Of a stretch of DNA of 64,000 nt, positions 34,986-43,553 are shown one piece after another; the first letter of the stretch is position 1; every line of letters starts with the position of its first letter. Where the stretch lies: assembly GCA_021732565.1 (NCBI GenBank), contig JAKFUT010000005.1:1-64000 (forward strand), in the 5' to 3' direction. Source of the DNA: Candidatus Obscuribacterales bacterium. GTDB taxonomy: Bacteria > Cyanobacteriota > Vampirovibrionia > Obscuribacterales > Obscuribacteraceae. The notes beneath the pieces were generated by a model. The model saw nothing but the letters and a program-made list of their open reading frames with translations. It had not been told where the DNA came from and ran no database searches. The position numbers and the translations under genes are program-made.

Positions 34986-36035
34986 GTGCACGAAGCAGAG
35001 CAACAGCAGAGACCAAAAAACGACGTCAAGATCGGTGAACTCCTAACTGGAGTGGGCGTTGTTACTAGCGGCGACTTGCAAGAGGCGATTCAAATTGCCA
35101 AGCGAATGAATCTGCCAATCGGTCGTGTGATTGTAATGTCCGGTGTTATCTCGGAACAAAATTTGCAGTACTCATTAGAAGCCCAGTCGCTCATCAGAGA
35201 CGGTCTTCTCGAGTTTGAAGCCGCCATTACAGCGTTGAAAACTTGCTATAAGAAGGGTATCTCGCTGCAAGAGGCTCTGGCGGAACAGAAATGGGCGCCC
35301 AGGCAAGATCGAACGTCTAATAAGCTAGGCGAACTATTGGTCGATTCGAACATGGTGTCACAATCCCAACTTGATTCTGCGCTTTACGCCAGTTTTGAAA
35401 CAGGCATGCCACTGGGCGGAACTCTTGTCATTCAAGGGGTTATGTCGGCTCAGCTACTGCCGATGGTGCTCACTGCCCAAGAACAAATTCGAGATGGGAA
35501 AATAACCAGACTTGAAGCCGTAGAACAGCTCAAGTCAGCCGTGATGTTTTGGGCTAAGGCTGATGAGGTGGCGAATAAAGGCACATACTCAGACATGATC
35601 ACTGAGCAGGAATCAACGGGACGAACCGTTGCAACCTCAAGCGGGGTAGTTGCCACTACTCGTGAAACAGCGTTGCCTCGTTCGCCTGGTTCCCGCCGAA
35701 CACAGAATTTCGGACCACCTAGTGGCATTGATTTGTCTCTAGTTGACATGATGAAGTTTTCGGGATTCTGTTCGGATCAGGACATTCAAAGTGCAATTGA
35801 GCGAGCTCTCCTAAATTCTGAAATTGCATCTCGCCTGTTTATGGCCACCGGCTTGCTTACTCAACCCTCACTGGATAACTTTGTACGTTGCCGGTCGTTG
35901 ATTCGGCGCGGTGTTCTTACCCAGGAGCAGGCACTTGAAGCGTTGTCTATTTGGAATGCAGAGGGAATTAGCCTGGAGGAGGCTTTCCTTGACTTGGGTT
36001 TATCAATACCCGAAGGCGGGACTCTAAGTTGGTGA
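34986..36035 (+). CDS. Protein of three MshEN/GspE-N-like repeats
   Basis: The 349 residues consist of about three copies of one helical module: KIGELLTGVGVVTSGDLQEA...GRVIVMSGVISEQNLQYSL...LIRDGLL (about 10-100), NKLGELLVDSNMVSQSQLDSAL...GGTLVIQGVMSAQLL...QIRDGKI (about 115-200), and SLVDMMKFSGFCSDQDIQSAI...SRLFMATGLLTQPSL...LIRRGVL (about 250-345). The pattern 'LGELLVxxGxVsxxqLxxAL' matches GspE_N/MshEN-type domains. No ATPase domain is attached, unlike type II secretion ATPases. The start is GTG 34986 with GAGGGG before it. The same module ends the protein at 29766-31541. Function unknown. Confidence 0.8.
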   Translation: MHEAEQQQRPKNDVKIGELLTGVGVVTSGDLQEAIQIAKRMNLPIGRVIVMSGVISEQNLQYSLEAQSLIRDGLLEFEAAITALKTCYKKGISLQEALAEQKWAPRQDRTSNKLGELLVDSNMVSQSQLDSALYASFETGMPLGGTLVIQGVMSAQLLPMVLTAQEQIRDGKITRLEAVEQLKSAVMFWAKADEVANKGTYSDMITEQESTGRTVATSSGVVATTRETALPRSPGSRRTQNFGPPSGIDLSLVDMMKFSGFCSDQDIQSAIERALLNSEIASRLFMATGLLTQPSLDNFVRCRSLIRRGVLTQEQALEALSIWNAEGISLEEAFLDLGLSIPEGGTLSW

Positions 36036-36145
36036 ACACCAGGGTTTAGCGGGTAATTCGAAGTTCTTTTCGGTTCCCACGCCGCCCTTTTCGTCCCGCC
36101 TCTCGTGCAGTTCGGGCTAGCAGATCATGAGCGGCAAAGTCATTT

Positions 36146-36319
36146 CTATCGTAAAGGACCGAGACATTCCGGATGCCCACATTCACAAACATCGCCTAAT
36201 GAATCTCCTACTTTGCATAGCTCGCTGCAATAAGGTTCTGAACCATGTACGGGACAATTGCAGGCGGAATGCGCACATTTGTTATCTTCATGCGCCGGTA
36301 CTTCAATGTTATCCATCAT
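36146..36319 (-). CDS. Small metallothionein-like Cys-rich protein
   Basis: A 57-residue protein from ATG 36319 to TAG 36146. It has nine Cys and five His in short clusters: KCAHSACNCPVHG, YCSELCK and CECGHPEC. This matches bacterial metallothionein (BmtA/SmtA, PF02069), where the cysteines and histidines chelate zinc, cadmium or copper. AGGAGAGG lies five bases before the first ATG, so translation is well supported. The usual SmtB/ArsR repressor is not adjacent. The opposite strand has a 65-aa open frame that is only a shadow. Confidence 0.82.
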   Translation of the reverse strand: MMDNIEVPAHEDNKCAHSACNCPVHGSEPYCSELCKVGDSLGDVCECGHPECLGPLR

Positions 36320-37215
36320 CTTGAGCCTCTCCTAATTCAACTTGATGCTTATTTGAAAGACCATCGCTCTACATATCTGTTCCAGAATGAGAGCAGCAAA
36401 CGAAGCTGACAAAGCAATCTTTGACCACTAAACGGTAACGACATCAGGAGACGGGCGTGTTGCCAAACTACTGAGTATCCGTTGCCTGAACTGGTCTAAT
36501 CAGAAATTAGCGTTCATGCTACGTCGAAGCATAAGCTGGACTTTATGTAGAGAAGCCGCGATGTCAATGCGTGCAATCGCAAGTCCGCCGGTCACTCCGG
36601 CCGTGCGCCGGATGATTCTCTTGAGAGCGTCTTGTGTGTCGCCAGCCATGTTCGTGTATGCCCCCGGCTTCAATGAAGCCCCGGAGCATGGGTCTGCCCC
36701 AAGCGGAGAACTTGCTTGTAGCGATGATCTTGAGCATGAAGCTTCCAAGTTAGCCAAGTTGGTGGCAACAACCAGACGAAAATTGCGCTTTATATTGATC
36801 TTTAGAAATCGGTCTTGGCTTGTCACTAATTTACATATGGGCTACGAGTGTTGCCATTGTCAAGCAAGCGATGCATCAATGATCATTTCATGTCGCCCGG
36901 GGAGCCACTATATACGGTGGCATTTAATTCAGTAACAGTGTCAAATTTAGATCGCTTTCGCATATACCTGCCTCGCCGGTCACCAAATACGGTGCGTAGC
37001 TTGACGGACTTCGCACTAAGGCCAGCCAGGCGACGATTCGCCTGTGTTGTCCAAGTATGGTTGTACGACTGAATGCGGCACTTCCTCCGCCGAAGCGGGT
37101 GTGATCCTGACATCCACGAGAGATATTCATTTCTGTAACAACATCGCCTGAATACCTCTAAAACGGGTAAGTTTTACATAGGTATTTTCGCTGACAGGAG
37201 CACCGGCTGGAAGTT
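36320..37215. other. Long intergenic region, no supported gene
   Basis: Short frames on both strands (for example 36500-36826 on -) have no ribosome site and mixed character; some may be relics. A 7-bp palindrome GGCTTCA-A-TGAAGCC lies at 36666-36680. The metallothionein promoter must lie in the left part. Confidence 0.4.
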
Positions 37216-38427
37216 ATGGGGGATTCAAGCGGCATTTCGACCAAGAAAACGGCATCTAGCCAGTCAGACGAGATAAAAGAAGACCTGCCAGGTGCCACTG
37301 CGAACAAAGAGAACACTAGCGATCGCCATTTCCAAGACAACAAGGCCGCAGACCAGCCTTCAATTAAAGTTGACTCCGGCGGTAGCTTAGAAGGAACAAA
37401 AATAGTCAAAAAGAACCACATAACGTGGGAGCGTGCAATTGAAGTGGCAAAGTTGGTTGCCACTATATGGGTCGCATTGGTGGGTAGCTTTGTGACTATG
37501 CAGTTCAATGACCGCCAGCATGAGCTCAATAGAATTGAAGCGATCGCGCAGATGCTACCTCACATGTCGGGACAAGGTGCCGCCACAAAGAGTGATGAAG
37601 CCTCCTCGACGCCCGGAAAAGGGGACGATATGGGGCGCGACGGAGCCATCTGGGCAATCTTCAGAACCGCCAATAACCGAACCATGCTGCGCGATCTGGC
37701 ATCCCTGTTTCCGGAAGACATTTATCGCGTTGTCAGTTCAATTGCAATCTCCGGGGAACTCGATCGCGATCCCGATGCTACTGTGGCTTTGCGAGTTTCT
37801 TCGGAGAAGCTTGCCGCCCAATACAGTACCGAGCCCAAACATACCGAGTTAGCCAGCCGCCTCTATACGCAAGCACTACGACTACGAGAACGCAAACCCG
37901 ACGATGTAACCCCTTTACGAGTGGTGGATCTGGCTACGGTTCAGCAGTCGGACTCACATCCTACCGGTGATCAGTTGCAAAACCTGATCAAAACGGTCAA
38001 CGACTTAGGTGACGTCCACATGAGAGACATCGCCTCACCGTCGACGAAGAAAAAGAGCACCGATGTACACTGGGCGGCAAAAGAGTTATACAAACGCGGA
38101 CGCAATCTGGGCTTAAAGAGTACGGATCGCGAGGTGATGGAACAAGTAGCCCGATCTGATCTGTCGTTAGCCAACCTGTATGTGATAGAGAAACTCTCTG
38201 ATGATGCCTTTAAGTACTTGAAGGAAGCAGTGGATTTAGAAGCGAAAATAACAGGTAAACCAGTTCACAACGAGATTCTAAAACAGCTCGACGATGACGG
38301 AGACGGATATGCAGGGCTTGCGGAGATTGCCAAAGCCATAACGTTGGCCGAAGCCAGGTTGAAGAAAATATTTGAGGAAATGCCAGACAGGGGTGCGGAA
38401 CTAAATGCAGGCAAAGAACCAGAATAA
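37216..38427 (+). CDS. Single-pass membrane protein with an EF-hand-like loop
   Basis: Not a recognised family. Residues 1-70 are hydrophilic and disordered, 76-96 form one membrane helix (VAKLVATIWVALVGSFV), and the rest is a soluble helical region with TPR-like pieces (for example ELASRLYTQALRLRERKP and LSDDAFKYLKEAVDLEAK). Near the C-terminus D359-D-D361-G-D363-G-Y-A-G-L-A-E370 fits a calcium-binding EF-hand loop, although position 8 is Ala instead of Ile/Val. ATG 37216 has only a weak GGA site. It is followed by heme oxygenase after about 190 bp. Confidence 0.72.
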   Translation: MGDSSGISTKKTASSQSDEIKEDLPGATANKENTSDRHFQDNKAADQPSIKVDSGGSLEGTKIVKKNHITWERAIEVAKLVATIWVALVGSFVTMQFNDRQHELNRIEAIAQMLPHMSGQGAATKSDEASSTPGKGDDMGRDGAIWAIFRTANNRTMLRDLASLFPEDIYRVVSSIAISGELDRDPDATVALRVSSEKLAAQYSTEPKHTELASRLYTQALRLRERKPDDVTPLRVVDLATVQQSDSHPTGDQLQNLIKTVNDLGDVHMRDIASPSTKKKSTDVHWAAKELYKRGRNLGLKSTDREVMEQVARSDLSLANLYVIEKLSDDAFKYLKEAVDLEAKITGKPVHNEILKQLDDDGDGYAGLAEIAKAITLAEARLKKIFEEMPDRGAELNAGKEPE

Positions 38428-38619
38428 TCCTCCGCGCTTATAAAATGGTATCTCTGTATGCATCTTTATGCAGACTGTGCTGTTGACCGCAATATTCCTG
38501 CAATATTCATGCAACAGCTTGTTTCCATGTGGTCAAAGGCTCAACGAGCTGCAATTTTGGGTATCTTCTTCCCGTGTTCACGGGTTACTATATTTCGGTG
38601 GTCGACGGAGCGATTTATC

Positions 38620-39252
38620 ATGACAGCTACTTTGATGGAAACTCTGAAGAAATCAACGGCGCCGATGCACGACTCGGCAGAGGGGAGCCAATTTCAAAGT
38701 CTTCTTACTCGCGGGAAACTGCCGAAGGAGATTTACGGTGATTATCTGGCGCAGCTGTACCTCGTGCATAAAGTGCTGGAAACGGAACTTCGACGGCACT
38801 CTGCCACCGCAGCCATTGTATCGCCGGCTGAGTTTCAAGAAGAATTCTTAAAGCAAGATCTGGCCAGTATGCAGCGAGATCCCGAGAAAAGCCAGGCTCT
38901 GTCGTCTACGCAAGGGCTGCTAGATGATATTCGCGCTTGTTCGGCCGAGTGCCCCGAAGCATTGCTAGGCATGCATTACGTTTTGCTGGGCAGCAAACAT
39001 GGTGGCAAGTTTATTGCCAGGAATGTGCAGAGTACTTATGCATTAGCTGATGGCACCGGGAGTCTTTACTTTGATCCCTACGGTGCGTCGTTTATGCCAA
39101 TTTGGAAGCAGTTCAAAGAGCAAATGAACAAGCTTGAGATTCCCGAAAGTACAGTGGAAGCAGTGTGTCAGGCTGCCGGGCAAATCTTCAAACGTATTAC
39201 GGAGATTGGCCTTGAATTGATGCCACGCGTGGTGCTTTCAAGTCAGTCTTGA
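38620..39252 (+). CDS. Heme oxygenase (biliverdin-producing type)
   Basis: Opens heme to biliverdin, iron and CO using a reductant such as ferredoxin. The 210-residue protein has the proximal His17 in MHDSAEGSQF, the helix YGDYLAQLYLVHKVLETEL, and the distal-helix region LLGSKHGGKFIARNVQ with the flexible Gly pair. This is the normal size for bacterial and cyanobacterial HO. ATG 38620 is chosen because GGAG lies 9 bases upstream and it gives the family N-terminus; the frame is open to 38458. No bilin or heme-uptake gene is adjacent, so iron recovery from heme is the simplest guess. Confidence 0.88.
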   Translation: MTATLMETLKKSTAPMHDSAEGSQFQSLLTRGKLPKEIYGDYLAQLYLVHKVLETELRRHSATAAIVSPAEFQEEFLKQDLASMQRDPEKSQALSSTQGLLDDIRACSAECPEALLGMHYVLLGSKHGGKFIARNVQSTYALADGTGSLYFDPYGASFMPIWKQFKEQMNKLEIPESTVEAVCQAAGQIFKRITEIGLELMPRVVLSSQS

Positions 39253-39309
39253 ACTTTCTTAATAGTAGGCGCCCCGGCGCGGACGTGCGTCATTGAGCGG
39301 TTTCAGTCT

Positions 39310-41403
39310 CTAGTCTGAATCCGGAACCTCTTTTGCTGTACCCAACTTGCTTCCCAGCTCATCGATCTGTTTTTTTACGGCGCTGAGATCAGCCTGAGTA
39401 GCATCAATCTTACCCGCCGGTATTGCCTGCCGGAGCAATTCTGCGTATGCTTTGAGGTCTTCGAAAAGGAGGTGCTCATCTTTTGTCTCTTTTGCAGTTT
39501 TTATTGCTGACCTGAGAACCTTTGCTCCCTCGGAAAACTGATTCTGGTCGCGGTAAAAAGTACCCAATGTGAAATATGCTTTTGAGAGAAGTTTGTTATC
39601 TTCTTCCGTCCGCTTCTCGACGCTCTCACGAATTTTTGCAGCGTCAAGATACAATTTTTCTGCCTCGTCAAAACGCTGCGACTCGGTATAACATTTTCCC
39701 AATTGTGTTTTGAGATCAGCTAGTCTAGCTGCTTTGTCCAGCCCGTTCGATCTATAAACCCGTACTGCCTGCGTGAGTAATTGCTGTTCTTCCGTGTGCA
39801 GCTCTCGCGAATGCAACCGTATTGCTATGTCCAAGGCGCCGGTTCCGGTCCCGAGCACTCCTGCTTTTCGTTGATCGGTTTCCGCAGGGTTAGACACAGG
39901 CACCTCCAACTTGGAAAGGCGGCCTTGCATTACCAGATAATCTCTTTTAACTTGAATGGTCACGATATTCCTTATTTCAGTGCGAACGCGTTCAAGCTCT
40001 GCACCGTCAACGAATTTGCTTTCGGCCCTTAGTATTTGTTCGAGGCGAGTGTCATTGTCGTCATACTTGCGAGCCATTGCCTCGGCTTGCTTCGCCACAT
40101 TCTCGGCTTCGACGAAATTGGCTTTTGCAATACTTTCATTCATCTTTTGAAGCATAAGACCGTACATGCCGCGATCATAGAGCGAAAGACTGTCAAGACC
40201 CTTTGTGCCGTATGGAATGGTAAAAACGATGGCTGCCAGTCCAAGTACTCCGAAAACAATCAACACCGCAACTGCAAGATTTCCGCCGCCCGCTTTAGCA
40301 GGACCACGAAAACCGCCAGTCGCTGCAAGTTTCACCCGATCAAATGTTTGCGATAAAGCAGATTTTCGCGAAACTTCCTGTACCGCGCCTGCTCTGTATC
40401 CTTTAATTCCGCTTGCCAATGCGGCATCCAGCAATGCCTGCCGAAGTTCTGCAACGGTGGAATAACGCTTGTCTGGATTCTTCTCCAGGCATTTCATTAT
40501 CACTGCTTCAATGGCGGAAGGTATCGCTAAAGCGGGTGCTGTCTTGCTGAATGGAGGAGGGGCTTCCTGCAGGTGTTTGACCACGGTATTTATGTACGTG
40601 TCACCTATGAGTGGCGGCGTACCCGATAGCGTTTCATACATAAGACAGCCGAAGGAATAGATATCCGACCTCGGATCCATGGCGGTGCCATTGCACTGCT
40701 CCGGGCTCATATATAGAGGGCTGCCAAATATCTCACCGGTTTGCGTTAGTTGCTGACGCTGTTTTTCTCCCTCTTGCGGAGCCGCTTTGGCGATGCCAAA
40801 GTCCACCAGTTTCACCAGATCCGTGCCGTCGGCCTCAGTAATTACTACCAGGTTGCTTGGTTTGATATCGCGATGAATGATCCCTTTCTTGTGGGCGTGT
40901 TCAAGCCCGTCAAGACCCTGTTTAAATATTTCAATGGACCGAGCCAGAGGCAGCGTGCCGTTGTTCTCAACAAGATCCGAAAGGCTCAATCCCTCAAGGC
41001 AGTCCATTACCAGGTAGGCCTGTTTGGGCTCGACTTCTGTAAAACCGAAGTCGTGCACCACTACTACGTTTTGATGTGATAGTGAGGCGGCGGCCGATGC
41101 CTCTCGGCGAAAACGTTCTCTGGCCACCTCATCATGGGTAAGTTCGCGGTTGAGGAGCTTGAGCGCCATAACCCTTTCCATGTGGATATGGCGTGCCTTG
41201 TAGACGATGCTCATTCCCCCTGTACCAAGTACAGACAGAATTTCATATTTGCCAAGAAAAGTGGTACCCAGAAATCTGTCTTTTTCTTGCCGGGCCAGTT
41301 CACTTCCGTCATCAGGACATTTATCTACTCCCGCAGGGTACGTCTTGCTGCATATCTTGCAGATGCGGACAGAGCCGGAATGCTTGGCGGTTTGATCAGT
41401 CAT
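39310..41403 (-). CDS. Ser/Thr kinase with zinc-ribbon-like N-terminus, TM helix and TPR domain
   Basis: Residues 15-32 have C-x2-C...CPDDG, a partial zinc ribbon. The kinase domain (about 53-320) has GTGGMS, Lys82, HRDIKPSN with Asp179, DFG at 201-203 and the SPEQC activation end, so it should be active. A membrane helix follows (about 376-398), then a TPR region (about 500-680) on the far side. This architecture, a cytoplasmic kinase joined to an outer TPR sensor, is common in cyanobacteria-like phyla. It is convergent with heme oxygenase and lies downstream of the pseudo-caspase gene on the same strand, separated by 350 bp holding a 28-bp palindrome. Confidence 0.93.
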   Translation of the reverse strand: MTDQTAKHSGSVRICKICSKTYPAGVDKCPDDGSELARQEKDRFLGTTFLGKYEILSVLGTGGMSIVYKARHIHMERVMALKLLNRELTHDEVARERFRREASAAASLSHQNVVVVHDFGFTEVEPKQAYLVMDCLEGLSLSDLVENNGTLPLARSIEIFKQGLDGLEHAHKKGIIHRDIKPSNLVVITEADGTDLVKLVDFGIAKAAPQEGEKQRQQLTQTGEIFGSPLYMSPEQCNGTAMDPRSDIYSFGCLMYETLSGTPPLIGDTYINTVVKHLQEAPPPFSKTAPALAIPSAIEAVIMKCLEKNPDKRYSTVAELRQALLDAALASGIKGYRAGAVQEVSRKSALSQTFDRVKLAATGGFRGPAKAGGGNLAVAVLIVFGVLGLAAIVFTIPYGTKGLDSLSLYDRGMYGLMLQKMNESIAKANFVEAENVAKQAEAMARKYDDNDTRLEQILRAESKFVDGAELERVRTEIRNIVTIQVKRDYLVMQGRLSKLEVPVSNPAETDQRKAGVLGTGTGALDIAIRLHSRELHTEEQQLLTQAVRVYRSNGLDKAARLADLKTQLGKCYTESQRFDEAEKLYLDAAKIRESVEKRTEEDNKLLSKAYFTLGTFYRDQNQFSEGAKVLRSAIKTAKETKDEHLLFEDLKAYAELLRQAIPAGKIDATQADLSAVKKQIDELGSKLGTAKEVPDSD

Positions 41404-41753
41404 TTCTCATCTACATGCGGGGTGAATCCCTACCATTGTATCGTTTTAAGGCTCCAGAAAGGTCGCTCAAGTGAAGTGGTTTCCTGTTGTTGAGGTTTGA
41501 TCGACCCGTCTATTCTCGTAGTCAAGGGCGGTACGTGGCATTATTGCGAGATCGAACCTTGGCATGTTCGCAGCGCGATTTATTCGTGAATAAATCGCGC
41601 AATAATCCGACGATCCCGCTACTGCAGGCAGGGCTGACAACAGCAGATCTCGGGGCTTATCGATTTCTCTCCCGTGAACGATTTCCATGTTGTGATGAAT
41701 TTGAAAAAGAAATTTCGGTTGGAAACGGACCTCGAACAGCTTGAAACTTTATG
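41404..41753. other. Spacer between kinase and pseudo-caspase genes
   Basis: No gene is supported. It holds the palindrome at 41573-41600, and probably the promoter of the kinase gene on the - strand. Confidence 0.4.
41573..41600. repeat. 28-bp perfect palindrome
   Basis: Arms GCGCGATTTATTC and GAATAAATCGCGC (13 bp each) flank GT without a mismatch. As RNA it would be a 12-bp hairpin with a CGUG or CACG loop. No U tract follows on either strand, so an operator or a cruciform site is as likely as a transcript end. Confidence 0.85.
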
Positions 41754-43553
41754 TTATGGTGTCGAGGCGTTGATCTGGTCTAGATGGGCCTGAGCTGCGG
41801 CTCTCCTTGCATCACCGGCGGGAAGGAGTTCGATGAATTTGACTAATTCGTCTCTCGCTTCCGCAACATCAGAAGTTTTCTCCAGTACTTTGCTTAAGAG
41901 CATATGAGCATCCACATTAGAGGGAGCCAGTTTGATCGCTTCTCTGTACTGCACTATCGCCGGTTGCAGATCGCCTTTGGTGGCAAGCAGAGAGCCCATG
42001 TTCAGTCTGGCTGATACCAAGGCAGGGTCGAGCTGCACGGCTTTTTCGATATGCTGATAAGCGTCGTTGAAGTTTCCCGAGGCGGAAAGCGCAAATCCCA
42101 GACGATCGTGAAGCGACGCCATATTCGGATACATATCCAGTGCATCTTGAAGTAGTCCGATAGCGGAGTGAACATCGCCTGCTGAAATCGTTTTGTCTGC
42201 CAGCGCGCACAAAATTACGCGATCTTTCGGATTCAAATTGTAGGCCTTTTCCAGTTCTCGCCGACATTCCACTGTCTGACCGAGTGCGTCGAGAACCCTC
42301 GCGTAGTTCGCTCGGTAGAGTGAGTCATTCGGTTTTAGCGTCACTGCTTGCTTGAGTTGCTGCACGGCATCCTTCCATTTGCCTTGCAATGCCAGCGCAA
42401 CTCCGTAATCGGCCAGAGCATCCGAATAGGACGGATCGGTGGCCACCGCCGCTTCATACTCGGAAATTGCAGCGGTCAAATCGCCGGCTCCCATCAGTCT
42501 GCTTGCTTTGAGATAGTGAGATTCTGCGCCGAGAAAGTTGCGCACAGACTCCGGAAGCATAGCCAGCTGCTCAAGAACGGGAGCACCGAGAGTGAGATCT
42601 GCGCCACTCCAATCAGACTTAAGAACGGGTGTTTGTTTTCGTCCTTCATTGAGTGCGTCTGTTTGCGTGTTCTCTTTGGCTTTCTCAAACGCGTCTGGCA
42701 AGCTAATCTTTCCGTCGTTTTGTAAAAGAGCAACCGTGAGATTTTCAGAGAAGCGCGTGCCTCTTATGGCTTGATCTGGTTTGGCAGAGCACAGCAACAT
42801 ATAGCCGTGACCCAACACTACCTTGTTCAAATCAAGACTATAGTTAGACGTAAGCTCTCTGGCACCCAATAAATTGGCTGAGCCGCTATACGGAGATTCG
42901 AGTATCAGTACCACCCGGTCTGATTTTACCTGGTCTTTTAACGTCTTCATAATGGATTGCATGGAGACGCAAGTGCCGTAGATATTATCTAGAGCCGTAT
43001 TGTAGGAGCATAACCAGCTGTTCCCGTCGGTGGTGGGAAAGCCCTGCGTGGCAATGTAAACTACCACCAGATCGTCCGGACCCGCAAGAGTTCCAAGCCA
43101 TGACGGGCTGAGTGATGTAGCTATGTTTTGCTGAGTCGCATCATCGTTCAACAGCAGCTTTACATGGTCCGGTTGAAACCGCCCACCCTTCTCGCTGAGC
43201 AGGTATGAGTGAAACTTTTTTGCAGCCTTGTCGATAAACTGATCATTGTTCATGCGTTTATCTTTGAATTTGCCGACAGCTATCACAATCGCCCACTTTT
43301 GACGGATCGGGCGGTTTAGAGGCTTGGTATCAGGCGATAAATCCTGAATCTTAGTGAAACTCACCGGGCTCTTTTTCTCCTGGGCGAAAACTTCACCAGG
43401 AGCAAGAAATTGCCCTGCCACCATCGCGATAACGGTGCCAATGGCAGCGCTCGGTCTGTTTGTTAAGAACCCGGTGTGACTGCGGTGCTTGCAAGTTCGT
43501 ATATAGTTCTGCACCGGAGGCGCGACATTATCAGTTGTGGTCGAGTGCAACAT
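41754..43553 (-). CDS. Caspase-like (peptidase C14) protein without catalytic residues, with TPRs
   Basis: The N-terminus has a signal-like segment (about 38-58, ending VFAQE). A caspase-type domain follows (about 83-310): KWAIVIAVGKFKDKRM, DHVKLLLNDDATQQNI, DLVVVYIATQGFP and RVVLILESPYSGSA. In the two active relatives in this window these read STHGSP or ASHGTG and LDTCYSG or LDTCHAG; here His is Gln170 and Cys is Pro221, so it cannot act as a cysteine protease. About six TPR units follow (about 350-590). ATG 43553 lies 20 bp inside the hydrolase gene's 3' end, so translation is probably coupled. It may bind substrates or regulate the active caspases. Confidence 0.85.
   Translation of the reverse strand: MLHSTTTDNVAPPVQNYIRTCKHRSHTGFLTNRPSAAIGTVIAMVAGQFLAPGEVFAQEKKSPVSFTKIQDLSPDTKPLNRPIRQKWAIVIAVGKFKDKRMNNDQFIDKAAKKFHSYLLSEKGGRFQPDHVKLLLNDDATQQNIATSLSPSWLGTLAGPDDLVVVYIATQGFPTTDGNSWLCSYNTALDNIYGTCVSMQSIMKTLKDQVKSDRVVLILESPYSGSANLLGARELTSNYSLDLNKVVLGHGYMLLCSAKPDQAIRGTRFSENLTVALLQNDGKISLPDAFEKAKENTQTDALNEGRKQTPVLKSDWSGADLTLGAPVLEQLAMLPESVRNFLGAESHYLKASRLMGAGDLTAAISEYEAAVATDPSYSDALADYGVALALQGKWKDAVQQLKQAVTLKPNDSLYRANYARVLDALGQTVECRRELEKAYNLNPKDRVILCALADKTISAGDVHSAIGLLQDALDMYPNMASLHDRLGFALSASGNFNDAYQHIEKAVQLDPALVSARLNMGSLLATKGDLQPAIVQYREAIKLAPSNVDAHMLLSKVLEKTSDVAEARDELVKFIELLPAGDARRAAAQAHLDQINASTP

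Noticed and set aside
36500-36935. Overlapping frames on both strands (108 and 139 aa)
   Set aside because: Neither has a ribosome site, and composition does not favour either; could be relics but nothing supports it.
39271-39300. GC-rich inverted repeats between the convergent heme oxygenase and kinase genes
   Set aside because: Stems of four to five bases with tiny loops and no U tract; not convincing as a terminator.
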